Shown one piece after another: positions 1 through 8,187 of a DNA stretch of 64,000 nt. The translations under genes were made by a program, and so were the position numbers. The notes beneath the pieces were generated by a model. The model did not search any database. It was not told the DNA's origin and saw only the letters and a list, made by a program, of their open reading frames with translations. Source of the DNA: JAWLCA01 sp041687395 (GTDB lineage: Bacteria; Pseudomonadota; Alphaproteobacteria; Rhodobacterales; Rhodobacteraceae); assembly GCA_041687395.1 (NCBI GenBank), contig JAWLCA010000023.1:5670-69669 (forward strand). Reading direction: 5' to 3'. How positions within the stretch are numbered: position 1 is the first letter of the stretch; every line of letters begins with the position of its first letter.

Positions 1-69
1 CGCGACCGTCCCGCGCAAGGGTTCCAGCGCCACGCGGCCATTTGCGGGCAGAAGCCGGCGATCGGTCAC
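1..69 (-). CDS. NlpC/P60-like hydrolase, N-terminus only (partial)
   Basis: Only the first 23 codons lie in the window; the gene runs off the left edge. It starts with a GTG that overlaps the TGA stop of the upstream aminopeptidase gene (GTGA, 4 bases). The visible residues begin MTDRRLLPANGRVALEPLRG, which resembles the start of the NlpC/P60-type proteins that often follow an M17 aminopeptidase in Rhodobacterales. No catalytic residue is visible, so the family call rests on the N-terminal words and the neighbour and is an inference. Confidence 0.5.
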   Translation of the reverse strand, partial: MTDRRLLPANGRVALEPLRGTVA

Positions 70-1460
70 AGCGACAGGACCCCGGGCAGGGCGGCGAACA
101 GGGCGCGGGCGCCCTGACCCACGCCGCCCTTGGGCCGCGCGGGCGCCTTGGTCGGCTGCCAGCCGTAGATGTCGAAATGCGCGTAGCGCCCGGTGCCCGC
201 AAAGCGGCGCAGGAACAGAGCCGCCGTGATCGACCCTGCCATCCCGCCGCCGGGCGCGTTGTCCAAGTCCGCGATCCCGGGTTCGATCATGGATTCGTAG
301 GGTGTCCAGAACGGCAAGCGCCAGACCGGATCGCGCATCTGCGCCGCCGCCGACTCAAGCGCGACGGCAAGTGCAGCGTCGTCGGTGTAATACGGCGCCA
401 GATCGGGGCCGAGTGCCACGCGCGCGGCCCCGGTCAGCGTGGCCATTGAGATCAGGCAATCGGGGCCCTCCTCTGCCGCCAGCGCCAGCGCGTCTGCCAG
501 CACCAGCCGCCCCTCGGCATCGGTGTTGTTGACCTCGACCGTCAGGCCGTTCCGGGCGGTCAGCACGTCCTGCGGGCGGAAGGCGTTGCCGGAGATGGCA
601 TTCTCCACCGCTGGCACCAGCACCCGCAGCCGCACCGGCCAGTTCGCCCCCATGATCATTCGCGCCAGCCCGATGACGTTGGCGGCCCCGCCCATGTCCT
701 TTTTCATCAGCCCCATGGAACTGGCGGGCTTGATGTCGAGGCCCCCGGTGTCGAAACAGACGCCCTTGCCCACCAGAGTCAGCAGCGGGCCGGCGTCACC
801 CCACCGCAGGTCGATCAGGCGCGGCGCACGGGACGAGGCGCGGCCGACCGCATGGATCATCGGCAGTTTGGCGGCCAGCAACTCCTCGCCGGTGGTGACG
901 GTGACGGCGGCGTCGAATTCGGCCGCCAGCGCGCGCAGGACGGCGTCCAGTTCCTCTGGCCCCATGTCGGCAGCGGGCGTGTTGATGAGATCGCGGGTCA
1001 GCGCCTCGGATTGGGCGATGAGGGTGAGGCGGGCCGCATCGACATTGGCGGGCGGCACCAGTTGCGCCGTGGCCTGGGTTGCGGCGGGCTTGCGATAGCG
1101 GTCGAAACGGTACCCGGCCAGCAGCCAGCCAAGGGCAGCCTCGGCCGCCGCGTCGTCGGACAGCGGATCGGCCAGATGCCACGCGCCGGCCGGCAGCGTG
1201 GCCGCGGCCTGCGCAACGGCGAACCGGCTGCGTGCGCGCTTCTCTGGCCCGCCAAGGCCTAGTGCGGCCCCGGCCAGCGCCCCGTTCGCGCCGGGCAGCA
1301 GGGCGATCTCGCCCTCCTTTGCGGCGAACGCCGAGGCGGTCATCCAGTCGCGCGCGACCGGATCGCGGGAGGCGCGCCACGCCTCCAACCCCTCGGGCGT
1401 CACGAGGTGCAGGGGTAGGGCCTTGGCGGCGGGGTCGGCAAAGGTGGTGGGGAGCGGCAT
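66..1460 (-). CDS. Leucyl aminopeptidase family protein (peptidase M17)
   Basis: 464 aa cytosolic metallo-aminopeptidase that removes N-terminal residues from peptides. The C-terminal catalytic domain carries both family signatures: VGKGVCFDTGG near residue 233, holding the metal-binding and catalytic lysine region, and NTDAEGRLVLADAL near residue 312. The N-terminal domain is less conserved, as is usual for M17. Its stop overlaps the GTG of a partial NlpC/P60-like gene, so the two are probably co-transcribed. The ATG follows a 115-base gap after the DUF2125 gene on the same strand. Substrate preference cannot be read from the sequence; PepB-like and PepA-like members look alike at this level. 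Confidence 0.92.
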   Translation of the reverse strand: MPLPTTFADPAAKALPLHLVTPEGLEAWRASRDPVARDWMTASAFAAKEGEIALLPGANGALAGAALGLGGPEKRARSRFAVAQAAATLPAGAWHLADPLSDDAAAEAALGWLLAGYRFDRYRKPAATQATAQLVPPANVDAARLTLIAQSEALTRDLINTPAADMGPEELDAVLRALAAEFDAAVTVTTGEELLAAKLPMIHAVGRASSRAPRLIDLRWGDAGPLLTLVGKGVCFDTGGLDIKPASSMGLMKKDMGGAANVIGLARMIMGANWPVRLRVLVPAVENAISGNAFRPQDVLTARNGLTVEVNNTDAEGRLVLADALALAAEEGPDCLISMATLTGAARVALGPDLAPYYTDDAALAVALESAAAQMRDPVWRLPFWTPYESMIEPGIADLDNAPGGGMAGSITAALFLRRFAGTGRYAHFDIYGWQPTKAPARPKGGVGQGARALFAALPGVLSL

Positions 1461-1575
1461 GGTTGTTTTCCGGATGGTCGTTTCGCGGCTCTCGGCCCCG
1501 GCATCGGTCCGGGTGTCGGGACGATGCGGTCGGGGCGGGACGGAACGTCACGCGGTCGCGTGTCGCGTGCGGGGG

Positions 1576-3075
1576 TTACTGGATTCGCTGGCCGTTCGCA
1601 TAGACGCCGCCGTCTTCGCGCACCTCGATGGTGGAGGTGAGCGTATCCGGCCCATCGCCGGGACGACCGAACAGACCCATCATCATGCGGGCGCCCATTG
1701 CCTGATCCGCGGGCAAGTAGCCAAGTTGCACCAGCCGATCAACCAGAGCATTGCCGCCCACGAGTTGCAGGTTTACGGCGCCCTCGGGCCGGGGCATGCC
1801 CTCGAATGTGACCGTGTCGGTGTTGTCGAATTCGAACCGCCCCTCGCCCGTCAGATCGGCTCCGGCGGCGCTGAGTTGCAATTCGCGCAGGGTCACGTCG
1901 ATCGGTTCTGCAGGTACGTCGCCTCCGGTGGAGGCCGTTTCATTCACGAGGTCCGACAGCACGCGCAGGGTTCCGGCAAGCGAGATGATCGCCGTCGTCG
2001 GATCGCGCGGCAACACGTTGCCGGGGTCGAACATGTTCCACAGCATGTCGTCCAGCGTGAGCGAGACGAGCCGGGTTTCCAGCGAGAATTGCTGCGGCTC
2101 CTCGGCTGCCAGCATCGGCATGCCGAAACCGATCGTCGCTTCCTGCATCGAGAACGCGAGGGTCGGGAAGGGCAGGTTGTCGGCGGCGAAGGTCATCGCC
2201 AGGTCGGTGGCGCTGGTCGCGTAGCGCAGGCCGCCCTGATCCATCGACATGTCGAGGCTGCCGCGGTCGGCCGTTCCCGCGATCTCGGTCGCGCCGGATT
2301 CCGGGTCGACCCCGGACAGGGTATACTCTGCCGGCCCGTGCGCGAAGTTGGCGCTGAAGCCAAAACCTCCGCGCAACGCGGCACCCACGTCCTGAAGCTC
2401 CGTCAGGTTCATGCCGGCAACCGCCGACGTGATCCCCACTTCGGCCATCGAGATCCTGGCGGCGAAGGCAGTGCCGTCGTCCAGTTCTTCGGCATTGATC
2501 TCCATCGTCACGGTGTCGGCGGTCAGGTCGGCGTTGACGTCCTGGCTTTCGCGAATGGTGTAGCGCCCGGAGATGCCCGCGGCGTCGAGATTCAAGTTGA
2601 CGGGCGGGGTATCGTCAGTCCCCGTCAGTTCTTCCAACGCGAGGGCAATCGTGTCGGCGGAGATGTCATACGCGACGTCGCCCTCGGCGCCGCTGGCCAC
2701 CATGACCAGCCCCTCATGGGTAATGAGCATCGTCATCGTCACCGGGGCGCCGCTTTCGTCAGGGGCGACGACGGTCAGTGGATAGCGTTCGGACATCGTG
2801 ATCTCGACGGTGCCGTCGCCGCGCTCGCGGAACACGATCCGGTCGATCGTACCGGTCACCGTCACGTCGTCTTCGGATGAGGTGATGGTGACTCCGTTGA
2901 CCGTAAGCGTCCCGGCGCTGCTGTCGGTGTTGGCCGCCTGCATCGACTGTCCCATGGACGCGCTGAGATCCTGCCAGTCCTGCCATACCTGCTCGGCCGT
3001 CATGTCGGCCAGTGCCGCTGTGCCGAACAGCGCCGCGGCGACCGCGCCGGACCCGAATGTCGTCCACTGTCTCAT
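1576..3075 (-). CDS. DUF2125 domain-containing periplasmic protein
   Basis: 499 aa. The N-terminus MRQWTTFGSGAVAAALFGTA followed by ALADM is a clear signal peptide with a likely cut after residue 23, so the protein should be exported. The rest is rich in beta-strand-like alternation with many Asp, Thr and Gly residues and shows no catalytic motif. The overall sequence matches the DUF2125 proteins of Rhodobacterales, whose function is unknown. I chose the ATG at 3075 because it begins the signal peptide; an upstream in-frame start at 3123 would add 16 non-hydrophobic residues. It lies upstream of the aminopeptidase and divergent from the SDR gene. Confidence 0.82.
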   Translation of the reverse strand: MRQWTTFGSGAVAAALFGTAALADMTAEQVWQDWQDLSASMGQSMQAANTDSSAGTLTVNGVTITSSEDDVTVTGTIDRIVFRERGDGTVEITMSERYPLTVVAPDESGAPVTMTMLITHEGLVMVASGAEGDVAYDISADTIALALEELTGTDDTPPVNLNLDAAGISGRYTIRESQDVNADLTADTVTMEINAEELDDGTAFAARISMAEVGITSAVAGMNLTELQDVGAALRGGFGFSANFAHGPAEYTLSGVDPESGATEIAGTADRGSLDMSMDQGGLRYATSATDLAMTFAADNLPFPTLAFSMQEATIGFGMPMLAAEEPQQFSLETRLVSLTLDDMLWNMFDPGNVLPRDPTTAIISLAGTLRVLSDLVNETASTGGDVPAEPIDVTLRELQLSAAGADLTGEGRFEFDNTDTVTFEGMPRPEGAVNLQLVGGNALVDRLVQLGYLPADQAMGARMMMGLFGRPGDGPDTLTSTIEVREDGGVYANGQRIQ

Positions 3076-3201
3076 GACGTGCCTTTCCGAAAATTCCTGC
3101 CGCGCGGAGCATCTTCGCCCCATGGCCGCAGGTCAAGGGGTGGTCACTGGAACTGGCGCGCCGGCTGGGCTACGAAGTCGGAAAAGTTGAAGGGACATGC
3201 G

Positions 3202-3951
3202 ATGCCGGATCTGAACGGGAAGACGGTGCTGATCACCGGGGCGAGCCGGGGCATCGGCGCGGCGGCGGCGCGGGAGTTCGCGGCGGCCGGGACCAAAGTC
3301 GCGCTGGCCGCGCGGACCGAGGCGGCGGTGGCCGCGCTGGCCGATGAACTGGGCGGGCTGGCACTGCCCTGCGACGTGGCCCGGGCCGAGGACATGGAGG
3401 CGGCGGTCGCGCGGACGGTGGATCACTTCGGCCGGCTGGATGTGCTGGTGAACAACGCGGGCGTGGTTGAACCCATCGCCTTGCTGGCCGAGGCTGATCC
3501 CGCCACCTGGGGTGCAACCATCGACATCAACGTGAAGGGCGTGTTTCACGGCATGCGCGCCGCGTTGCCGATCATGGTGGAGCAGGGCGCGGGCACGATC
3601 CTGACCGTCGGGTCGGGCGCGGCCTACAACGCGCTGGAGGGGTGGAGCGCCTACTGCACCTCGAAAGCCGGGGCAATCATGCTGACGCGGGCGGCCGATC
3701 TGGAATACCGCAGCCGGGGGCTTCGCATCCTCAGCCTTTCGCCCGGCACGGTTGCGACCGATATGCAGGCCACGATCCGCGACAGCGGCATCAACCGCGT
3801 CAGCCAGCTGGACTGGTCCGCGCATGTGCCGCCCGAGTGGCCCGCGCGGGCGCTGCTCTGGATGTGCGGCAAGTCCGCCGACGGCTATCTGGGCGGCGAG
3901 GTCTCGTTGCGAGAAGACGCGATCCGCCGCCAGATCGGGCTGATCGCGTGA
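3202..3951 (+). CDS. SDR family NAD(P)-dependent oxidoreductase
   Basis: 249 aa classical short-chain dehydrogenase. The Rossmann motif TGASRGIG is at residues 12-19, NNAG is in the middle, and the catalytic Tyr/Lys pair (Y-C-T-S-K) is near residues 151-155 with the Ser about 14 residues before it. Start chosen at the ATG preceded by a GAAGGGAC purine stretch. The gene ends in a 4-base GTGA overlap with the crotonase-fold gene, so the two are translationally coupled. The pairing suggests an acyl-CoA or hydroxy-acid pathway, but the substrate is not readable from sequence. Confidence 0.9.
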   Translation: MPDLNGKTVLITGASRGIGAAAAREFAAAGTKVALAARTEAAVAALADELGGLALPCDVARAEDMEAAVARTVDHFGRLDVLVNNAGVVEPIALLAEADPATWGATIDINVKGVFHGMRAALPIMVEQGAGTILTVGSGAAYNALEGWSAYCTSKAGAIMLTRAADLEYRSRGLRILSLSPGTVATDMQATIRDSGINRVSQLDWSAHVPPEWPARALLWMCGKSADGYLGGEVSLREDAIRRQIGLIA

Positions 3952-4559
3952 TCCGGCTGGAGATCGCGGGCGGCCTCTGGACCGTCACGCTGGACCGGCC
4001 TGACAAGGCCAACTCGCTGACCCACGCGATGCTGACGGAGCTGGTCGAAATCGCGGAACGCGCGGGGGCAGAGGGCGCGCGGGCGCTGATCCTGACCGGC
4101 GCGGGCAAGGTCTTCAGCGCCGGGGCCGATCTGGAGGAGGCGCGTGCGGGGCTCGCGACCGACCCTGTTTGGGAGCGGCTGTCGGGGGTGATCGCCGCGC
4201 TGCCCTGCCTGACCATCGCCGCGCTGAACGGCACGCTTGCGGGCGGTGCCTTCGGCATGGCGCTGGCCTGCGATCTGCGCATGGCGGTGCCCGGCGCGAA
4301 GTTCTTCTATCCGGTGATGAAGCTGGGCTTTCTGCCGCAACCCTCCGATCCCGGCCGACTGGCCGCGCTGATCGGTCGGGCACGGGCCAAGATGATCCTG
4401 ATGGCCGGCGCGCGGATCGAGGCGGAAGAGGCGCTCGTCTGGGGTCTGATCGACCGGATCGAGGCGCCCGAGGATCTAGGGTCCGCCGCGCAAGCGCTGG
4501 CGGCGGATGCGCTGTCGGCCGCCCCCGCCCATGTCGCCGCGATCAAGCGGTTGATCTAG
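3948..4559 (+). CDS. Crotonase-fold (enoyl-CoA hydratase/isomerase family) protein
   Basis: 203 aa, shorter than the usual ~260 aa. The GTG start overlaps the SDR stop. The crotonase core is present: SAGADLEEA near residue 47 and the oxyanion-hole region with AGGAFGMALACD near residue 93. The two glutamates that activate water in true enoyl-CoA hydratases are not where they should be: the GGGCE position reads GGAFG and the PE(I/V)xLG position reads PVMKLG. It is therefore probably not a classical hydratase; isomerase, hydrolase or other crotonase activities are possible. Its TAG shares a CTAG palindrome with the TAG of the convergent hspQ. Confidence 0.8.
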   Translation: MIRLEIAGGLWTVTLDRPDKANSLTHAMLTELVEIAERAGAEGARALILTGAGKVFSAGADLEEARAGLATDPVWERLSGVIAALPCLTIAALNGTLAGGAFGMALACDLRMAVPGAKFFYPVMKLGFLPQPSDPGRLAALIGRARAKMILMAGARIEAEEALVWGLIDRIEAPEDLGSAAQALAADALSAAPAHVAAIKRLI

Positions 4560-4882
4560 TTCAGCTGGAACTGCAACGGATAGCGGCCGTCCACCATCTC
4601 GCCGAACAGGTCGTCAAGGTCAGGGTGCTCGATCGGCTCTCCCGTTTCGTCCGGGATCAGGTTCTGCTCCGACACATAGGCCACGTAGTAGCTCTGATCG
4701 TTTTCGGCGAGCAGATGATAGAACGGCTGATCCTTGGCCGGGCGGTTTTCCTCGGGGATCGAGGCATACCATTCCTCGGTGTTCGAAAAGATCGCGTCCA
4801 CGTCAAAGACGACCCCACGAAAGGGGTGGCGCTTGTGGCGGACGACTTGCCCCAGGTGATATTTCGCACGGGTCTTGATCAT
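4556..4882 (-). CDS. hspQ: Heat shock protein HspQ
   Basis: 108 aa. It begins MIKTRAKYHLGQVVRHKRHP and contains RGVVFDVDAIF and QPFYHLLAEN, which are hallmark stretches of the HspQ (YccV-like) family. In enterobacteria HspQ binds hemimethylated DNA and acts as a specificity factor for Lon; in alphaproteobacteria the role is assumed to be similar. It is transcribed divergently from the AEC transporter gene and convergently with the crotonase gene, sharing a CTAG stop overlap. No heat-shock promoter could be assigned confidently by eye. Confidence 0.92.
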   Translation of the reverse strand: MIKTRAKYHLGQVVRHKRHPFRGVVFDVDAIFSNTEEWYASIPEENRPAKDQPFYHLLAENDQSYYVAYVSEQNLIPDETGEPIEHPDLDDLFGEMVDGRYPLQFQLN

Positions 4883-4964
4883 GGCATGGCTTCCTTCTGA
4901 CCCATGGTTTACTCCGCTGCCCGTGTCTTGTCCATGCGACAGCCGGGGCGGCGGGGAAACGTGA

Positions 4965-5846
4965 ATGGGCCTGTTTCTGACGGTGATCGAGATCGTTGCG
5001 CCGGTCTTTCTGCTGGCAGCGATCGGATTCGCCTGGGTGAAACTGGGCTTCGAGTACCGGCTTCAGTTCGTCACCCGGCTGGCGATGACGCTGGCCACCC
5101 CCTGCCTCGTTTTCGGCGCGCTGATGAAGGCCGAGATCACACCACAGGCGCTGGCGGCGGTGTCGCTGGCGACGGTCGTGGCCTACGGCGCACTGACAGT
5201 GCTGTTTTGGGGCTTCGTCTCACTGACCGGGCTGGAGCGGCGCACCTATCTTGGCCCCTTGCTGTTCGGCAATACCGGGAACGTGGGCCTTCCGCTGGCG
5301 CTTTTCGCCTTTGGCGAGGTCGGGTTGAGCTATGCCGTGGTGGTCTTTGCGGTAATGGCGATCTGGTCCTTCACCTTCGGGATCTGGCTGGTGAGCGGCC
5401 ACGGCGCGGCCGGCAAGGTAGCGCGGGAGCCGCTGGTCTGGGCCACCATCCTGGGCATCGTGTTTCTTGCGATGGGCTGGCAGACGCCGACAGTCCTGAC
5501 CAACGCGATCGACCTGATCGGCCAGATGGCGATCCCGCTGATGCTGATCACGCTGGGCGTCGCCGTGGCGCGGCTGCGCCCGCAACGGTTCGGACGGGCG
5601 GTGTGGCTCTCGCTCTTCCGGTTCGCCCTGGGCGTGGCGGTGGCGGCGGTGACGGGCATCTGGCTGGGCTTGAGCGAGGTGGCGCTGTCGGTTCTCGTCC
5701 TGCAGGTGGCCACACCCGTTGCCGTCACCTCCTATTTGCTGGCCGAGAAATACGGCGCCGATGCCGATGCGGTGGCCGGGCTGGTGGTGATCTCCACCCT
5801 GCTTTCGGTGGTGACCATTCCGCTCGCTCTCGTGTTTCTGATCTGA
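4965..5846 (+). CDS. AEC family transporter (auxin efflux carrier-like)
   Basis: 293 aa integral membrane protein with about ten hydrophobic segments along its whole length and no soluble domain. Features typical of the AEC/malonate-carrier family are the N-terminal PVFLLAAIGFAWVK, the GNTGNVGLPLALF motif in the first half, and the paired C-terminal repeat (LQVATPVAVTSYLLAEKYG). Members move organic anions across the inner membrane; the substrate here is unknown. It appears monocistronic, with an 80-base divergent gap to hspQ. Confidence 0.88.
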   Translation: MGLFLTVIEIVAPVFLLAAIGFAWVKLGFEYRLQFVTRLAMTLATPCLVFGALMKAEITPQALAAVSLATVVAYGALTVLFWGFVSLTGLERRTYLGPLLFGNTGNVGLPLALFAFGEVGLSYAVVVFAVMAIWSFTFGIWLVSGHGAAGKVAREPLVWATILGIVFLAMGWQTPTVLTNAIDLIGQMAIPLMLITLGVAVARLRPQRFGRAVWLSLFRFALGVAVAAVTGIWLGLSEVALSVLVLQVATPVAVTSYLLAEKYGADADAVAGLVVISTLLSVVTIPLALVFLI

Positions 5847-5938
5847 CCGATCCGAGGCAACAATTCCCCTGCAGGCCCAAATGTCCTATGGTGCCAGAAA
5901 AATCAGAACAGAATGATCGAGGCAGACACGTGGGGCAG

Positions 5939-6520
5939 ATGGGCAAGGTATTCCGTGCGGGGGCGTTATTGTTGCTGCTCGCATCCTGTGGTGGCGATTA
6001 TACGGCGCCGCGCAATCTTGAAAACGCCTGCAGCATCGTGTCGGAGCGGCCGCGCTACCTGACCGCGATGCGCGCGACCGAGCGGAAATGGGGCGTGCCG
6101 GTGCATGTGCAGATGGCGACGATCCACCAGGAATCGAAGTTCATCGGCAACGCCCGCACGCCGTTCCGCTACACGCTGGGGGTGATCCCGATGGGCCGCC
6201 AGTCCTCGGCCATGGGGTATGCACAGGCGCTGGACGGCACATGGGAAGAGTATATCTCCGAAACACGCAACCGCGGCGCCCGGCGCGAGAACATCCGTGA
6301 CGCCACGGACTTCATGGGCTGGTACATGGACAAATCGGAGAAGGGGCTGGGCATCTCGAAATGGGACGCACGGAACCAGTATCTGGCCTACCACGAGGGC
6401 CGCTCCGGCTTTGCCCGCGGCAGCTACAACGCAAAGCCCTGGCTTCTTGCCGTCGCCGACCGCGTCCAGAACCGGGCCGAGATGTATCGTGCCCAACTGC
6501 AGGCCTGCGGCCGGGCCTGA
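5939..6520 (+). CDS. Transglycosylase SLT-domain lipoprotein
   Basis: 193 aa from the ATG at 5939; an in-frame GTG at 5930 would add three residues. The N-terminus MGKVFRAGALLLLLASCGGD is a lipoprotein signal with an LASC lipobox. A lysozyme-like SLT region follows: the catalytic Glu is probably in MATIHQESKF near residue 62, and SSAMGYAQALDGTWEEY and QYLAYHEGRSGF fit the fold. It is likely to cleave peptidoglycan glycan strands from the membrane. It converges with lolA across a 12-base gap. Confidence 0.85.
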   Translation: MGKVFRAGALLLLLASCGGDYTAPRNLENACSIVSERPRYLTAMRATERKWGVPVHVQMATIHQESKFIGNARTPFRYTLGVIPMGRQSSAMGYAQALDGTWEEYISETRNRGARRENIRDATDFMGWYMDKSEKGLGISKWDARNQYLAYHEGRSGFARGSYNAKPWLLAVADRVQNRAEMYRAQLQACGRA

Positions 6521-6532
6521 GACGGAACAGCG

Positions 6533-7144
6533 CTAGTTGCGTCCACCCATCCGGCGTTCGGTTTCGGCCGTGATATTGAACAGGAAGGACGACAGAGAAC
6601 CGCCGCGCTGAAGATCGCCCAAGATCACCGTGGTGCTTCCGGTGTCGTCGCGGATCACCCATTGACGCAGTTCCGTCGGGTTCGCGGTGAACACCAGTTC
6701 GATCGAGCCATGTTCCGGTCGCTCCGGATCCTGCGCGACGACGGTCGTCGTCTGCCCGTCGCTGCGATGCGCGACAACCATGCGCGCGCGGGAAAGGTCG
6801 ACCCGCCGTTCCAGGATGATGTTCAGCGGTGTCTGGCTGAGTGGATACTGTTGCGGTGGCTGGTTCGATTTCGGATCGAAGATCGCCACCTGCCCGCCGC
6901 CGGCAATCACCAGGCTGTTGTCGGGCGGGGCATATTCGAACCGCATCCGGCCGGGCCGGTGGATGTAAAGCGTGCCGGTCGAGATCGTGCCGTCGCCGTT
7001 CACTTGGGTGAACTCTGCCTGCGCAGTCGAAAACCCATTGAAATAGCGAGAAATCTCTGCCAGCGGAATGGCCTGCGCCAAGGCCTCTTGCGGGCCCAGA
7101 AAGGCGAGCGCAGGTATCGCAAGGAGGAGCGTGCGTCTATCCAT
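6533..7144 (-). CDS. lolA: Outer membrane lipoprotein carrier protein LolA
   Basis: 203 aa periplasmic chaperone that ferries lipoproteins from the LolCDE complex to the outer membrane. The signal peptide MDRRTLLLAIPALAFLGPQE ends in ALA near residue 23. The mature part shows the LolA pattern: FSTAQAEFTQ, GTLYIHRPGRMRFEY, and the C-terminal SIELVFTANPTELRQWVIRDD. Start chosen at the ATG opening the signal peptide; the longer ORF reaching 7219 would put 25 polar residues in front of it. Confidence 0.93.
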   Translation of the reverse strand: MDRRTLLLAIPALAFLGPQEALAQAIPLAEISRYFNGFSTAQAEFTQVNGDGTISTGTLYIHRPGRMRFEYAPPDNSLVIAGGGQVAIFDPKSNQPPQQYPLSQTPLNIILERRVDLSRARMVVAHRSDGQTTTVVAQDPERPEHGSIELVFTANPTELRQWVIRDDTGSTTVILGDLQRGGSLSSFLFNITAETERRMGGRN

Positions 7145-7258
7145 TCCCGTGATATACGCATCGCTTCCTACCGACGCATCCCCCCCCGCTATCACGTCCC
7201 GGCGAGAGTATTGAAACATCGCAAGCCGCGTCAGGTGCCGACGGCTCGCCGGAAGCGA

Positions 7259-7945
7259 TCAGACGACCGTCACCGTCAGACCGGCCACCCCTTCGACGTG
7301 GCACTCCAACACATCACCCCTGACCACAGGCCCCACCCCCGAGGGTGTGCCGGTCATGATGATGTCCCCGCCCGCCAGTTCGAAATACTCCGACAGGTAG
7401 GCGATCATCTCCGGCACTTTCCAGATCATCTGGTTGAGGTCGCCCGTCTGCCGCGGCGTGCCGTTCACCCGCAATTGAACGATTCCGGAAGACGGGTGCC
7501 CGACGTCGACGACAGGCCGCAGCGCACTGACCGGTGCCGATTTATCGAAGGCTTTCCCGATTTCCCACGGCCGCCCCATCTGCTTCGCGATGCCTTGCAG
7601 ATCGCGCCGGGTCATGTCGAGGCCGACCCCGTAACCCCACACGTGATCAAGCGCGCTTCCCACCGGGATGTTCGTGCCTCCGGACTTCAGCGCCACGATC
7701 ATCTCGATCTCGTGGTGCACGTCTTCGGTCTGCGACGGATAGGGAAAGCTGTTGCCGACATACAGGTTGTCGGGATTCTTCTGGAAGAAGAACGGCGGTT
7801 CGCGGTCCGGATCGTGCCCCATTTCGATGGCGTGCGCGGCATAGTTCCTGCCGATGCAATAGACACGGCGCACAGGAAAGACCTGATCGGACCCTTGGAT
7901 CGGCAGGACCGCCTGCGCAGGGGGATTGATCGCGAATTCTGCCAT
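7259..7945 (-). CDS. Fumarylacetoacetate hydrolase (FAH) family protein
   Basis: 228 aa, the size of single-domain FAH-family enzymes that cleave or decarboxylate diketo acids in aromatic and sugar-acid catabolism. The metal-binding pattern is present: HHEIEMIVAL supplies two acidic ligands and GYGVGLDMTRRDLQ the third. FFFQKNPDN and GGDIIMTGTPSGVG are other signature stretches. Candidate substrates are acylpyruvates, oxaloacetate or 2-hydroxyhepta-2,4-diene-1,7-dioate; the sequence alone does not decide. It is divergent from the MFS transporter gene with a 242-base spacer. Confidence 0.9.
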   Translation of the reverse strand: MAEFAINPPAQAVLPIQGSDQVFPVRRVYCIGRNYAAHAIEMGHDPDREPPFFFQKNPDNLYVGNSFPYPSQTEDVHHEIEMIVALKSGGTNIPVGSALDHVWGYGVGLDMTRRDLQGIAKQMGRPWEIGKAFDKSAPVSALRPVVDVGHPSSGIVQLRVNGTPRQTGDLNQMIWKVPEMIAYLSEYFELAGGDIIMTGTPSGVGPVVRGDVLECHVEGVAGLTVTVV

Positions 7946-8187
7946 GGACCGGGCTCCCTAGAGGTCAGCAAGGGCGTGGAATGGCAGATCGGCGGCGTCG
8001 GTTCAATCCTGTTCGTCGGGGGCAAGAGCATGGCAGAAGGTCACAGCCCGGATTGCCGCCCCCTGATCGCCGCTATCAGGCAGTGTCATTCCGTCCAAAT
8101 GGATTTGCATGCCGCGGTCTTCATCGCCAAAGAGGGCCAGCGCGCCGCGACCCGCCGCCTGCGAAGTGATTTCGGAGAGGAGGATGA

